Source: Hoeflea_A sp039025395
GTDB lineage: Bacteria > Pseudomonadota > Alphaproteobacteria > Rhizobiales > Rhizobiaceae
Direction: 5' to 3'
Length of the DNA stretch: 64,000 bases
NCBI GenBank assembly: GCA_039025395.1
Contig: JBCCOK010000008.1
Location: forward strand, 43,417-107,416
Below, in pieces: positions 53,609 through 62,057 of the stretch. Made by a program: the position numbers and the translations under genes. Positions within the stretch are counted from its first letter, which is position 1. Each line of letters opens with the position of its first letter. The notes under the pieces are model-generated. The model saw only the letters and a list, made by a program, of their open reading frames with translations, did no database searches and had not been told where the DNA came from.

Positions 53609-53824
53609 ATGCTGAGCAAACCGTTCCTGACCACCCAAGACATAGCGGAGCTCCTGAAGGTCCGCGAGCAGACCGTGCGTTCGTGGATCCACCAACAAAA
53701 GCTGCGCGCCGTGAAGCTCGGCCGCGAGTTCCGGGTGGCGGTCAAGGATCTTGAAGCCTTTGTCAATGAGCATGCGACGCGTGAGCCGAGCTGGCGTGAA
53801 GACAATGGGCAGCGACATCCATGA
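53609..53824 (+). CDS. Small helix-turn-helix (MerR/excisionase-like) DNA-binding protein
   Basis: A 71-residue protein that is little more than one winged HTH: PFLTTQDIAELLKVREQTVRSWIHQQKLRAVKLGREFRVAVKDLE in overlapping parts matches the excisionase/MerR-type HTH_17 domain, ending in a short charged tail. It has no ligand or dimerisation domain. The ATG at 53609 has GGAG eight bases upstream; an ATG at 53576 would add 11 residues. It overlaps the antiporter gene by 4 nt (ATGA). The adjacent 10-bp repeat array suggests autoregulation, in the style described for BldC. No integrase is nearby, so a phage excisionase role is unlikely. Confidence 0.82.
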   Translation: MLSKPFLTTQDIAELLKVREQTVRSWIHQQKLRAVKLGREFRVAVKDLEAFVNEHATREPSWREDNGQRHP

Positions 53825-55545
53825 CGGCGGCCATCGAAGGTTATATCTTCTACGAAATCGCAGCCCTTCTTGTGCTGGCTGCGGGCGTCGGGTTTCTCGG
53901 CCTTCTTTTGCGCCAGCCGCTGATCGTCAGTTTCATCGCTGTCGGCATTCTGGCCGGGCCATCCGTCCTCGATATCGCCCAGTCCGACGAGCAGATCGAC
54001 CTGCTTGCGGAACTGGGCATAGCCCTTCTGCTTTTCCTTGTCGGACTCAAGCTTGATTTCAACCTCGTCCGGACGCTGGGGCCCGTTGCGCTTGTCACGG
54101 GTCTCGGACAGGTCATCTTCACCACCGTCTTCGGCTTTGCGATTGCTCTCGCGCTGGGGCTCGATCCCCTGACATCGATCTACGTCGCCATCGCGCTGAC
54201 GTTTTCGTCGACGATCATTATCGTGAAGCTGCTTTCCGACAAGCGCGAGATCGATGCATTGCACGGGCGTATCGCGCTGGGTTTCCTGATTGTACAGGAC
54301 GTTGTCGTTGTTATTGCGATGATCGCTCTTTCGGCCATCGGCGTCGGCAGCGCGGCCGCAGGCGACGGCGCAATCGGGGACGTGTTGCAGGTCCTTGGCT
54401 ACGGGCTTGGGATGCTGGTAGCCGTCATTCTATTCATCCGCTATGCGGCCGATCCCCTGGTCGAGCGATTGTCGCGCGCGCCGGAGTTGCTGGTGTCCTT
54501 CGCCATCGGCTGGGCCGCGCTGCTTGCAGCACTCGGTCACTATCTGGGCTTCGGCAAGGAGCTGGGCGGTCTGCTCGCCGGTGTCTCGCTCGCTTCGACA
54601 CCGTTCCGCGAGGCCATCGCAGCCCGCCTCGCCTCGTTGCGTGACTTTCTGCTGCTGTTTTTCTTCATTGCGCTCGGTGCGTCGCTTGACATTTCAGTTC
54701 TGGGTGCAAGCGTCTGGCCGGCCGTCGTGCTTTCGCTCTTCGTGTTGATCGGCAACCCGCTCATCGTTTTGGCGATCATGGGTGCCATGGGCTACCGAAA
54801 GCGCACCGGTTTTCTTGCCGGACTGACAGTCGCCCAAATCAGCGAATTCTCTTTGATTTTCATGGGTATGGGTCTGGCCATCGGTCACGTTGCCGAAGAT
54901 GCGCTGGGGCTCGTCACCCTTGTGGGTCTGGTGACAATCGCTGCGTCGACCTACATGATCACATTCTCGCACCAACTCTACAGCGTTTTCGAGCCGGTCC
55001 TCGGCATTTTTGAGCGTCGCAATCCGGGAGCGGAACCCGAAGAAGGTCCGGAGGCCAAGCGGCCCCATGACGTTATCCTGTTCGGTCTCGGCCGCTATGG
55101 GCTCGGCATTGCAGCAGCCCTGGACGATACCGGCAAACGCATCCTGGGTGTCGATTTCAGTCCCGAAGCCGTCCGCAACGCCCGGGCATTGGGCTACGAC
55201 GTCGTTTTCGGTGACGCAACCGATCCTGAGTTTCTCGCCCATCTGCCGCTTTCGCGCGCCGAATGGCTGGTGATGGCGGTGCCGGAACACGATACCGGTG
55301 TTACCCATGACGACCCGCGCCAGGCACTGTTGAAGGCGGTGCGCGAGCTTGGTTTCGAGGGCAAGGTGGCTGTCGCCGCACATCATGAGACCACGGCGCA
55401 GGCGCTCGCCGACATCCGGGCCGATCTCGTCCTGATGCCTTACCGCGACGCTGCTTTTGCCGCGGCGCGCATGATCGCCGGCGACACCCGGGCGCCCGAA
55501 CACGCCGTTGATGACCCGGCCGGTCAGAAAGAACTGCCGGTATGA
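53821..55545 (+). CDS. CPA2 cation:proton antiporter with TrkA-N domain
   Basis: A 574-residue antiporter: membrane part about residues 5-390 (LLLFLVGLKLDFNLVRTLG, ALTFSSTIIIVKLLSDKREIDALHG) and a C-terminal RCK/TrkA-N domain about 415-535 with the nucleotide fold GLGRYG and acidic GVDFS. It should exchange K+ (or Na+) with H+. It is distinct from the KefB-like protein at 36382. It overlaps the HTH gene before it and the UspA gene after it by 4 nt each, so the three are made as one coupled unit. Confidence 0.9.
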   Translation: MTAAIEGYIFYEIAALLVLAAGVGFLGLLLRQPLIVSFIAVGILAGPSVLDIAQSDEQIDLLAELGIALLLFLVGLKLDFNLVRTLGPVALVTGLGQVIFTTVFGFAIALALGLDPLTSIYVAIALTFSSTIIIVKLLSDKREIDALHGRIALGFLIVQDVVVVIAMIALSAIGVGSAAAGDGAIGDVLQVLGYGLGMLVAVILFIRYAADPLVERLSRAPELLVSFAIGWAALLAALGHYLGFGKELGGLLAGVSLASTPFREAIAARLASLRDFLLLFFFIALGASLDISVLGASVWPAVVLSLFVLIGNPLIVLAIMGAMGYRKRTGFLAGLTVAQISEFSLIFMGMGLAIGHVAEDALGLVTLVGLVTIAASTYMITFSHQLYSVFEPVLGIFERRNPGAEPEEGPEAKRPHDVILFGLGRYGLGIAAALDDTGKRILGVDFSPEAVRNARALGYDVVFGDATDPEFLAHLPLSRAEWLVMAVPEHDTGVTHDDPRQALLKAVRELGFEGKVAVAAHHETTAQALADIRADLVLMPYRDAAFAAARMIAGDTRAPEHAVDDPAGQKELPV

Positions 55546-56516
55546 CTGGAGACACCGGCGCGCCCGGCAGGGTTCTTGCCGTCATGGACGACAGCGACTC
55601 ACAGACCGCATTGCGGACCGCTGCCGGACTTTGCGAGCATCACGGAGCCGCGCTGGACGTCCTCGTCTGCGTCGAGCCGCCGCATGATCTCGACATTATC
55701 GCCCAAGTTTCCGGAATCGAGCCGCACCGGCTGATGGAAGCCCTCACTGAACGTGCGGGCACCGAAGCGTCTTCGCGCTTGCAGAGCATATTGCCTGAAC
55801 GCCAGATCGAGCCTGACGTGGTCGTTGGCAAGGCGTTCATCGAAATCATACGCTATGTCGGCGGGAACAATTGCGATTTCGTCGTAAAGACGGCGGAACC
55901 GCTATCGGGCATGCAGCGGTTTTTGTACGCCAGTACTGATCAACATCTGCTGCGAAAATGCCCCTGCCCGGTGTGGCTGCAAACCGCTTCGGCACCAGTG
56001 GCACCGAAACGTGTCCTTGCGGCAGTCGACCTCGATGTCCGGGACGCGGCCGAACCGGAAACCCTGATGGAACTGAACAGACGTGTGGTCGACGCGGCAC
56101 GCGGCGTCGCCACTGCAAACCATGCAGAAGTGACCGTTGTCCACGCCTGGGAAGCTCAAGGCGAGGGTATGGTCTGGGCGTTTTCCAGTAGCGGGGATGC
56201 GCGCATGTCAGCCGATCAATATATCAATGAAGTGCTTTCAAACCGTCAGCAGGCCATGAACCGCTTCCTGGCTTCGATCGATGAAAAGAGCAAGCCCGGC
56301 CCGCGACTTGTTCCGTGCCTTGCGCGCGGCAGCCCGCAAAAGGTGATTGAAGAGCAGAGCCGGCAACTGGCCGCGGATGTCGTCGTCATGGGTACGCTGG
56401 CGCGAACCGGTCTGAGCGGGGTCTTTATCGGCAATACGGCCGAAAACATCATCAACAGCCTTGCTTGCCCGGTCCTCGCCGTCAAACCCGAAGGCTTTAT
56501 AAGCCCTTTGCTCTAA
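55542..56516 (+). CDS. Double-domain universal stress protein
   Basis: A 324-residue protein with two UspA folds. The first (about residues 5-145, VLAVMDDSDSQTALRTA) looks degenerate in its nucleotide loop; the second (about 155-315) has VVMGTLARTGLSGVFIGNTAENII, close to the ATP-binding G-x2-G-x9-G(S/T) pattern. Usp proteins modulate stress survival, and several regulate cation transport; here a link with the coupled antiporter is likely. Its stop overlaps the end of the convergent GST gene by 4 nt. Confidence 0.88.
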   Translation: MTGDTGAPGRVLAVMDDSDSQTALRTAAGLCEHHGAALDVLVCVEPPHDLDIIAQVSGIEPHRLMEALTERAGTEASSRLQSILPERQIEPDVVVGKAFIEIIRYVGGNNCDFVVKTAEPLSGMQRFLYASTDQHLLRKCPCPVWLQTASAPVAPKRVLAAVDLDVRDAAEPETLMELNRRVVDAARGVATANHAEVTVVHAWEAQGEGMVWAFSSSGDARMSADQYINEVLSNRQQAMNRFLASIDEKSKPGPRLVPCLARGSPQKVIEEQSRQLAADVVVMGTLARTGLSGVFIGNTAENIINSLACPVLAVKPEGFISPLL

Positions 56517-57220
56517 CCCGGACGTGCCGGAATATTGAGGCCCTTCTGGCTTGCCGGACGTTCAACGCAACGCTCCACCCAGGCCGAAACGTTTTTGAGC
56601 GACGGCAAGCCTACGGCTTCGCCTGCCCCGTAGAAGTCGCGCACTGTGCGCACCCAGGGGAATGTCGCGATGTCGGCGATGGTGTATTCATCGCCCATGA
56701 TCCAGCTCCGACCGTCAAGCCGCTGTTCAAGCACACCGAGCAGGCGTTTGGTTTCGTTGAGATAGCGTTCTGTCGGATAATCGTCGGCCAGCTTGCCGGC
56801 CATGAATTTGTAGAAATGTCCGAACTGGCCGAACATCGGGCCAACGCCGGCGATCTGAAAGAAAAGCCATTGGATGCACTCGATGCGCGCGGCGGGATCT
56901 GCAGGTATCAGCTTGCCTGTTTTTTCCGCAAGATAAAGCAGAATAGCGCCTGACTCGAAAATTCCGATCGGTTCCCCGCCCGGTCCGTCGGGGTCGATCA
57001 GTGCCGGGATCTTGCCGTTCGGATTAAGCGACAGAAACTCGGGCGTTTTCTGGTCGTCTTCCATGATATTGGCCAGATGCGCGTCATAGGGTAGACCCAT
57101 TTCCTCCAGTGCAATCGATACCTTCACTCCGTTCGGCGTCGGAAACGAGTAGAGCTGGATTCTGCCCGCATCCTGCGCTTGCCAGCGCTGTGCGATCGGA
57201 AAGGTTTGCGCGTCTGTCAT
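56513..57220 (-). CDS. Glutathione S-transferase family protein (YghU/YfcG-like)
   Basis: A 235-residue GST. The thioredoxin-like N-terminal domain (about residues 18-105) has FPTPNGVKVSIALEEMGLPY and GKIPALIDPDG; the helical C-terminal domain includes MGDEYTIADIATFPWV. The TPNG/KV start without a classical Tyr or Ser resembles the YghU/YfcG disulfide-bond reductases. It would handle glutathione-dependent reduction or detoxification. Convergent with the UspA gene. Confidence 0.87.
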   Translation of the reverse strand: MTDAQTFPIAQRWQAQDAGRIQLYSFPTPNGVKVSIALEEMGLPYDAHLANIMEDDQKTPEFLSLNPNGKIPALIDPDGPGGEPIGIFESGAILLYLAEKTGKLIPADPAARIECIQWLFFQIAGVGPMFGQFGHFYKFMAGKLADDYPTERYLNETKRLLGVLEQRLDGRSWIMGDEYTIADIATFPWVRTVRDFYGAGEAVGLPSLKNVSAWVERCVERPASQKGLNIPARPG

Positions 57221-57348
57221 TCAATTTTCTCCCTGCCTGTGGGTCCGGCTGCCGGGATGCCGGCTTTTCCGGTGCAAATGTTCAAACGGACTTAGCAAAG
57301 CAATAACCCATTGACGATCCCCGCAGCGGATCCGCACAGTTGCCAATT

Positions 57349-57377
57349 GTTGAACAAACTGTCGTTCTTTGTTCAGC
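57349..57377. promoter_or_regulatory. Inverted repeat upstream of doxX-like gene
   Basis: GTTGAACAAA (57349-57358) and TTTGTTCAGC (57368-57377) are arms matching at 9 of 10 positions around a 9-bp spacer. A -10-like TATAGT lies at 57400-57405 without a good -35, so the repeat would sit from about -63 to -35, an activator position. The remaining 276-bp gap between the GST and DoxX genes shows nothing else. Confidence 0.5.
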
Positions 57378-57496
57378 TATCAAGGCTGCAGTCGGCTTCT
57401 ATAGTGCCGCCGTGAATGAAGCTGTCGCCAAAGCCGGTGTAGCCGTCGGCCAGTCGGCATGTTTCAGGTGACAGGCACCGGAAGAGGAGATGGGAT

Positions 57497-57883
57497 ATGT
57501 CAAATTCAGCAATTGTTCTTGTGGGCCGCGTATTGCTGGCCGCAATTTTCATCATGGCCGGTCTACAAAAGTTAGGCGCGGTTGAAGGAACGGCGGGTTA
57601 CATCGCCAGCCTCGGCATGCCGATGGCGGGCATTCTTGTGTGGCTTGTCATTGCACTGGAAGTGCTTGGCGGGATTGCTATTTTGATCGGCTTTCTCACC
57701 GCACCGGTCGCCTATCTGCTGGCGCTGTTTTGTGTCGCGTCAGCGGTGCTTGCGCATTTCAATTTCGGCGATCAGGTGCAGGCAACAATGTTTCTCAAGA
57801 ACCTTGCAATGGCCGGCGGATTTCTGGTGTTGGGGGCAAGCGGGCCCGGCAGCATTTCCGTTGACGCAAGACGCAGCGCCTGA
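57497..57883 (+). CDS. DoxX family membrane protein
   Basis: A 128-residue, four-helix membrane protein of the DoxX/SURF4-like family: VGRVLLAAIFIMAGLQKLG near the start, GGIAILIGFLTAPVAYLLALFC in the middle, and MFLKNLAMAGGFLVL at the end. DoxX-type proteins are linked to thiol and oxidative stress and quinone-related responses; the exact activity is unknown. A good AGAGGAG ribosome site precedes the ATG. Monocistronic. Confidence 0.9.
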   Translation: MSNSAIVLVGRVLLAAIFIMAGLQKLGAVEGTAGYIASLGMPMAGILVWLVIALEVLGGIAILIGFLTAPVAYLLALFCVASAVLAHFNFGDQVQATMFLKNLAMAGGFLVLGASGPGSISVDARRSA

Positions 57884-57889
57884 AACAAG

Positions 57890-57919
57890 AAAAACCGCAG
57901 ACGGCACTGCCGTCTGCGG
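57890..57919 (-). terminator. Terminator of the L,D-transpeptidase gene
   Basis: A perfect 11-bp stem, CCGCAGACGGC (57895-57905) with GCCGTCTGCGG (57909-57919), loop of 3. The five A residues at 57890-57894 give a U-tract on the minus strand, so it terminates the gene ending at 57944. Confidence 0.88.
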
Positions 57920-57943
57920 CCTGTCAGGCGTTAGGACGCCTTA

Positions 57944-58639
57944 TCAAGAGTTGCGGAAAATCGTCGCCAGAAAGTCGACGCCCTTTTCCTGGTAATAGCG
58001 CGAAGAGTTGCCGGTCGGACCAATAACAATGACCTTGGTTCCTACACCTGCCCTACCGTAGAGGTGTTTGACATCACTGTTCATCATCCGAATGCAGCCT
58101 GATGACATGTTCTGGCCAATGGTCCATGGCTGATTGGTGCCGTGGATCCGGTAGATCGTATCTCTACCGCCCTTGTGAAGATACAGGGCACGGGCACCGA
58201 GCGGATTGTTGACGCCACCTTTTACGAAGGGTGGAATAATGCGGCCTTTAGCACGTTCGCGGGCAATCATGCGTGCCGGCGGCCGCCAATCCGGCCATTC
58301 GGCCTTACGGCCTACCTTAACCGTACCGGACCAACCGAAGCCCTCACGTCCGACACCGACCCCGTAACGGGTCGCACGTCCGTTGCCTTCGACATAGTAG
58401 AGAAACTTGCGCTGGGTATCGACGATAATGGTTCCGGGTTTTTCGCGTGTCGAAATACGCACTTTCTTGCGCATGAACTGTTGTGCCGGCCGCTTTGCAG
58501 AAGCCTTGCGGACAGAGTCTGTCGTCCCATTCTGACGCACTGTCGTCTGGTCGCGTGCGACCGCATCGACGGTGCTTATCGCGGCGGCAGTGGCAAACAC
58601 CATTGCGGCCACAAGCACAGGTGAAATGTAGTTTCGCAC
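57944..58639 (-). CDS. L,D-transpeptidase (YkuD/ErfK family)
   Basis: A 231-residue exported protein with a signal peptide (residues 1-28 region, ATAAAISTVDAVA). The YkuD domain covers about residues 65-215, with GTIIVDTQRKFLYYVEGNG at its start and the active site IHGTNQPWTIG...SSGCIRM (His near 167, Cys near 186). It makes 3-3 cross-links in peptidoglycan or ties proteins to it, important in polar-growing Hyphomicrobiales. A paralogue follows upstream, at 58813, with 173 bp between them. Confidence 0.92.
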   Translation of the reverse strand: MRNYISPVLVAAMVFATAAAISTVDAVARDQTTVRQNGTTDSVRKASAKRPAQQFMRKKVRISTREKPGTIIVDTQRKFLYYVEGNGRATRYGVGVGREGFGWSGTVKVGRKAEWPDWRPPARMIARERAKGRIIPPFVKGGVNNPLGARALYLHKGGRDTIYRIHGTNQPWTIGQNMSSGCIRMMNSDVKHLYGRAGVGTKVIVIGPTGNSSRYYQEKGVDFLATIFRNS

Positions 58640-58812
58640 TATATGTCTCCCCTCTCAGATGTACACAAAGCGTATCACTGCCGTTCTACTGTGCAAGAAT
58701 TGACACACAGAATAAAGTGAAAGTGAACGCCGTATGTGACGAAAAAGCAATAGTTGATGCCAATCGGAGCCGAAAAACGAGCCCTGCCCCGGCTCTCGGC
58801 ATCATTCGGATG

Positions 58813-59547
58813 TCATATGACGATGACCTTGGCGCCGTTTCCAACGCGCTCATACAACTCAACGACATCCTGATTGCGCATCCGGATGCAACCGGATGAC
58901 ACGGCGCCGCCGATCGTCCATGGCTGGTTGGTGCCGTGAATGCGATAGAGTGTCGAGCCAAGGTAAAGCGCACGCGCGCCCATCGGATTTTCCGGACCGC
59001 CGGGCATGAAGGTCGGAAGTATGCGGCCCTTTTTCTTTTCCCGTGCAATCATCTGGGCGGGCGGGCGCCAGTCCGGCCACACGGCCTTGCGGGTGATCCG
59101 GTGTGTGCCTGCCCATTCAAATCCGGGTTTTCCGACCCCGACACCGTAACGGCGCGCCTTGCCATTTTCCATGACAAGATAAAGAAACCGGTTCGGTGTA
59201 TCGATGATGATGGTGCCGGGCTTATGTTTCGTCTGGTAATCAACAACAGTCGGCAAATAAACGGGATTCATTGCCGGTTGTGTTTGCCGCTTCGTCTGCG
59301 GGGCATAGGCCACGCTCCGCTGGCGCTGCCGATTGTTGAAGTGATGCCGGCTCACCGTCCTTTTCTGGCGAACGACGTTTCCGGCACCGTGATTGGTCGC
59401 TGGCGTGCGCAGTTGCGTTACCCACGGGGCCGTCAGGTCAGGGCTGAGCACGACCGGCGGGCGCTCGCCGTAACGGTCATTGGCAAAGGCGCCGGAGGCA
59501 AGTGTGCCGCTGCAAAGCAGGGCAAGTACAAGCGTTTTCAGTTTCAT
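58813..59547 (-). CDS. L,D-transpeptidase (YkuD/ErfK family)
   Basis: A 244-residue paralogue of the preceding gene. Signal peptide MKLKTLVLALLCSGTLASGAFA, a Gln/Arg-rich linker, then the YkuD domain (about residues 105-244) with HGTNQPWTIGGAVSSGCIRM carrying the catalytic Cys. The ATG at 59547 is preferred, since signal peptides of this family start there and GGGGAG is upstream; the Met at 59568 adds seven residues. The domain runs to the very C-terminus. The 253 bp ahead of it show no further signals. Confidence 0.92.
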   Translation of the reverse strand: MKLKTLVLALLCSGTLASGAFANDRYGERPPVVLSPDLTAPWVTQLRTPATNHGAGNVVRQKRTVSRHHFNNRQRQRSVAYAPQTKRQTQPAMNPVYLPTVVDYQTKHKPGTIIIDTPNRFLYLVMENGKARRYGVGVGKPGFEWAGTHRITRKAVWPDWRPPAQMIAREKKKGRILPTFMPGGPENPMGARALYLGSTLYRIHGTNQPWTIGGAVSSGCIRMRNQDVVELYERVGNGAKVIVI

Positions 59548-59800
59548 CGCGGATGGTCTCCCCACCATTCTTCAGACAAAGTTTCACCGCGCGCAGTCTC
59601 GCCGAGATTGCGCGGGAATTCGTTTCGTTTCTGGCATCGACACTGGCGGCAGAAAGAGACTCAAAGGTGAATCTGTGACCGGTAAAATGCGATTCGACCG
59701 GTAAAGCTTGAGGCAGGGTTATTGGCGGGTTGAAAAAGCCGGTTAATACGTGCTTAACGCTGGAACAGGACGACGAAACCATGATCAAAGATCGATAAGA

Positions 59801-60433
59801 ATGTCGGACACAGGACTCATTCTGGGCGATGACGGGAGGCTGCGTTGTTTTTGGGCGGGCGATCAGGAGGACTACCTGCGCTACCATGACGAAGAGTGGG
59901 GCTGCCCGGTCGACAATGACATCCGCCTGTTTGAAAAAATCTGCCTTGAGGGATTCCAGTCGGGCCTGTCATGGCTGACGATCCTGCGCAAGCGGGAGAA
60001 TTTCCGCGCCGCATTCGCCGGCTTTGATTTCGACAGAATTGCCAAATTTGGCGATGCGGATGTGGAGCGCCTTGTCCAGGATGCCGGCATCATCCGCCAC
60101 CGCGGCAAGATTACCTCAACCATCAACAATGCAAGGATGGCCTTGCGACTGCGCGACGAATACGGGTCGCTTGCCGCCTATTTCTGGACCTATGAGCCCG
60201 GCCCCGATCAACGGCCGAAGCGGTGCGACTGGGAAACCCTGCGTACAATTACCAAGACAGAGGCTTCAACCGCCCTTTCAAAGGACCTCAAAAAGCGCGG
60301 CTGGAGCTTTGTCGGGCCGACAACAGTCTATGCCTTCATGCAAGCCATGGGCATGGTCAACGATCATATCGAAGGCTGTTTCGTGCGCGACGTGTGCGAA
60401 AAGCTGCGGAACGACTTTGTCCGGCCTTTCTGA
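59801..60433 (+). CDS. tag: DNA-3-methyladenine glycosylase I
   Basis: A 210-residue Tag glycosylase of the HhH superfamily. Typical are RCFWAGDQEDYLRYHDEEWG, EKICLEGFQSGLSWLTILRKRE with the catalytic Glu and the base-stacking Trp, FVGPTTVYAFMQAMGMVNDH and the zinc-binding Cys/His residues at both ends (C and H in RCFW...YHDEEWG and DH...C). It excises 3-methyladenine from DNA. ATG at 59801 is preferred to the frame start at 59750. Followed by hisS after 97 bp. Confidence 0.93.
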   Translation: MSDTGLILGDDGRLRCFWAGDQEDYLRYHDEEWGCPVDNDIRLFEKICLEGFQSGLSWLTILRKRENFRAAFAGFDFDRIAKFGDADVERLVQDAGIIRHRGKITSTINNARMALRLRDEYGSLAAYFWTYEPGPDQRPKRCDWETLRTITKTEASTALSKDLKKRGWSFVGPTTVYAFMQAMGMVNDHIEGCFVRDVCEKLRNDFVRPF

Positions 60434-60530
60434 TTGCCTTGCTGCACTGCGGGCAATCGGCTAGAAAGCCGCGCTCTATCTCAACACTTCAGTTGCCATG
60501 AATGGCACTGCCACGGTCGAACGGCGTATC

Positions 60531-62057
60531 ATGGGCGAGAAGAAGAAGAAAACGCAGAGATTGCAGGCCCGGCTGCCGCGCGGGTTCGTGGACCGAGGCC
60601 CTGCCGACATAAGGGCCACGGAGGAAATGGTTGCCAAGGTCCGCGATGTCTTCGAGCTGTACGGCTTTGATCCGGTCGAAACGCCGATGCTCGAATACAC
60701 CGATGCGCTGGGCAAGTTCCTCCCCGACAGCGACCGGCCGAACGAAGGTGTGTTCTCCCTGACCGACGATGACGAGCAGTGGATGAGCCTGCGCTACGAT
60801 CTGACGGCGCCGTTGGCGCGCCATGTTGCCGAGACCTTCAACGATATCCAGCTGCCATACCGGACCTATCGGGCCGGTTGGGTCTTTCGAAACGAAAAAC
60901 CGGGGCCGGGCCGCTTCAGACAATTCATGCAGTTTGACGCCGATACCGTCGGTGCACCCGGCGTCCAGTCGGATGCCGAAATGTGCATGATGATGGCCGA
61001 CACGATGGAGGCCGTCGGGATTGCGCGCGGCGACTATGTCATCCGTGTCAACAATCGCAAAGTGCTCGACGGTGTGATGGAGGCCATCGGCATCGGTGGC
61101 GACGCGCATGGAGAGACACGCCTGACCGTGCTGCGCGCCATCGACAAGCTCGACAAGTTCGGCGTGGACGGAGTCCGGTTATTGCTTGGCGAAGGCCGCA
61201 AGGATGAAAGCGGCGATTTCACCAAGGGTGCGGGATTGAATGCTGAAGCGATTGAGAGAGTTATCGCATTCGTCGAAGCTGGCGGTGCGGATGGAACGGA
61301 GACGATCGAAAACCTATTGAAAGTCGTCGGCGAGGACAGTGCATCCGGTGCTCAAGGTGTCAACGAACTGTCACAGATTTCGAGCCTTGTCGCTGCAGCC
61401 GGGTACGATGACGGACGCGTCAGGATCGACCCGTCGGTGGTGCGCGGTCTCGAATACTACACCGGCCCGGTTTACGAGGCAGAGCTTTTGTTCCCGGTTA
61501 CCAACGAAAAGGGCCAGACCGTGCAATACGGCTCGGTCGGCGGCGGCGGGCGTTATGACGGGCTGGTTTCCCGCTTCATGGGGCAGCCGGTTCCGGCAAC
61601 CGGGTTCTCGATTGGCGTGTCGCGGCTGTTCACCGCCCTGAAGAACCTCGGAAAGCTCGGTCTCGATGACATCGCGGCACCGGTGGTCGTGTGCGTGATG
61701 GACAGGGACACGCAGAGCATGGGCCAATATCAGCGGTTTGTCAGCGATCTGAGGCGGGCCGGCATCCGCGCGGAGATGTTTCAGGGTAATCCGAAGAATT
61801 TCGGAAAACAGCTGCAATATGCGGACCGGCGGGGAAGCCCGATCGCGATCATTCAGGGCAGCCAGGAGCGCGACGAAGGCACCGTGCAGATCAAGGATCT
61901 GATCGAGGGCAAGCGGCTTTCCGGCGAAATCGAGGACAATGCGGCCTGGCGTGCAGCGCGCCCTGCGCAGGTTACAGTCAAGGCGTCCGACCTCGTCGGC
62001 GAGGTCGAAAAGCTTTTGGCCGCACAGGCACAGGATCGCAGGGCGACCCGACGATGA
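60531..62057 (+). CDS. hisS: Histidyl-tRNA synthetase
   Basis: A 508-residue class II synthetase. N-terminal ARLPRGFVDRG, motif 1 with TPMLEYTDALGK, motif 2 region YRAGWVFRNEKPGPGRFRQF, the histidine A motif VRGLEYYTGPVYE and motif 3 GGGGRYDGLV ... GFSIGVSRL are present. It is longer than the Escherichia coli protein, as in other Hyphomicrobiales. The ATG at 60531 begins MGEKKKK; one 33 bp upstream (60498) is possible, both with poor ribosome sites. Linked to hisZ by a 4-nt overlap. Confidence 0.94.
   Translation: MGEKKKKTQRLQARLPRGFVDRGPADIRATEEMVAKVRDVFELYGFDPVETPMLEYTDALGKFLPDSDRPNEGVFSLTDDDEQWMSLRYDLTAPLARHVAETFNDIQLPYRTYRAGWVFRNEKPGPGRFRQFMQFDADTVGAPGVQSDAEMCMMMADTMEAVGIARGDYVIRVNNRKVLDGVMEAIGIGGDAHGETRLTVLRAIDKLDKFGVDGVRLLLGEGRKDESGDFTKGAGLNAEAIERVIAFVEAGGADGTETIENLLKVVGEDSASGAQGVNELSQISSLVAAAGYDDGRVRIDPSVVRGLEYYTGPVYEAELLFPVTNEKGQTVQYGSVGGGGRYDGLVSRFMGQPVPATGFSIGVSRLFTALKNLGKLGLDDIAAPVVVCVMDRDTQSMGQYQRFVSDLRRAGIRAEMFQGNPKNFGKQLQYADRRGSPIAIIQGSQERDEGTVQIKDLIEGKRLSGEIEDNAAWRAARPAQVTVKASDLVGEVEKLLAAQAQDRRATRR

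Noticed and set aside
53609..53824. Small HTH protein as a prophage excisionase
   Set aside because: No integrase, phage gene or attachment site is in the window, and the gene is coupled to an antiporter gene.
59093..59122. Fourth copy of the GTGATCC ECF motif
   Set aside because: It lies inside the L,D-transpeptidase gene on the antisense strand and has no TAT element 18 bp downstream.
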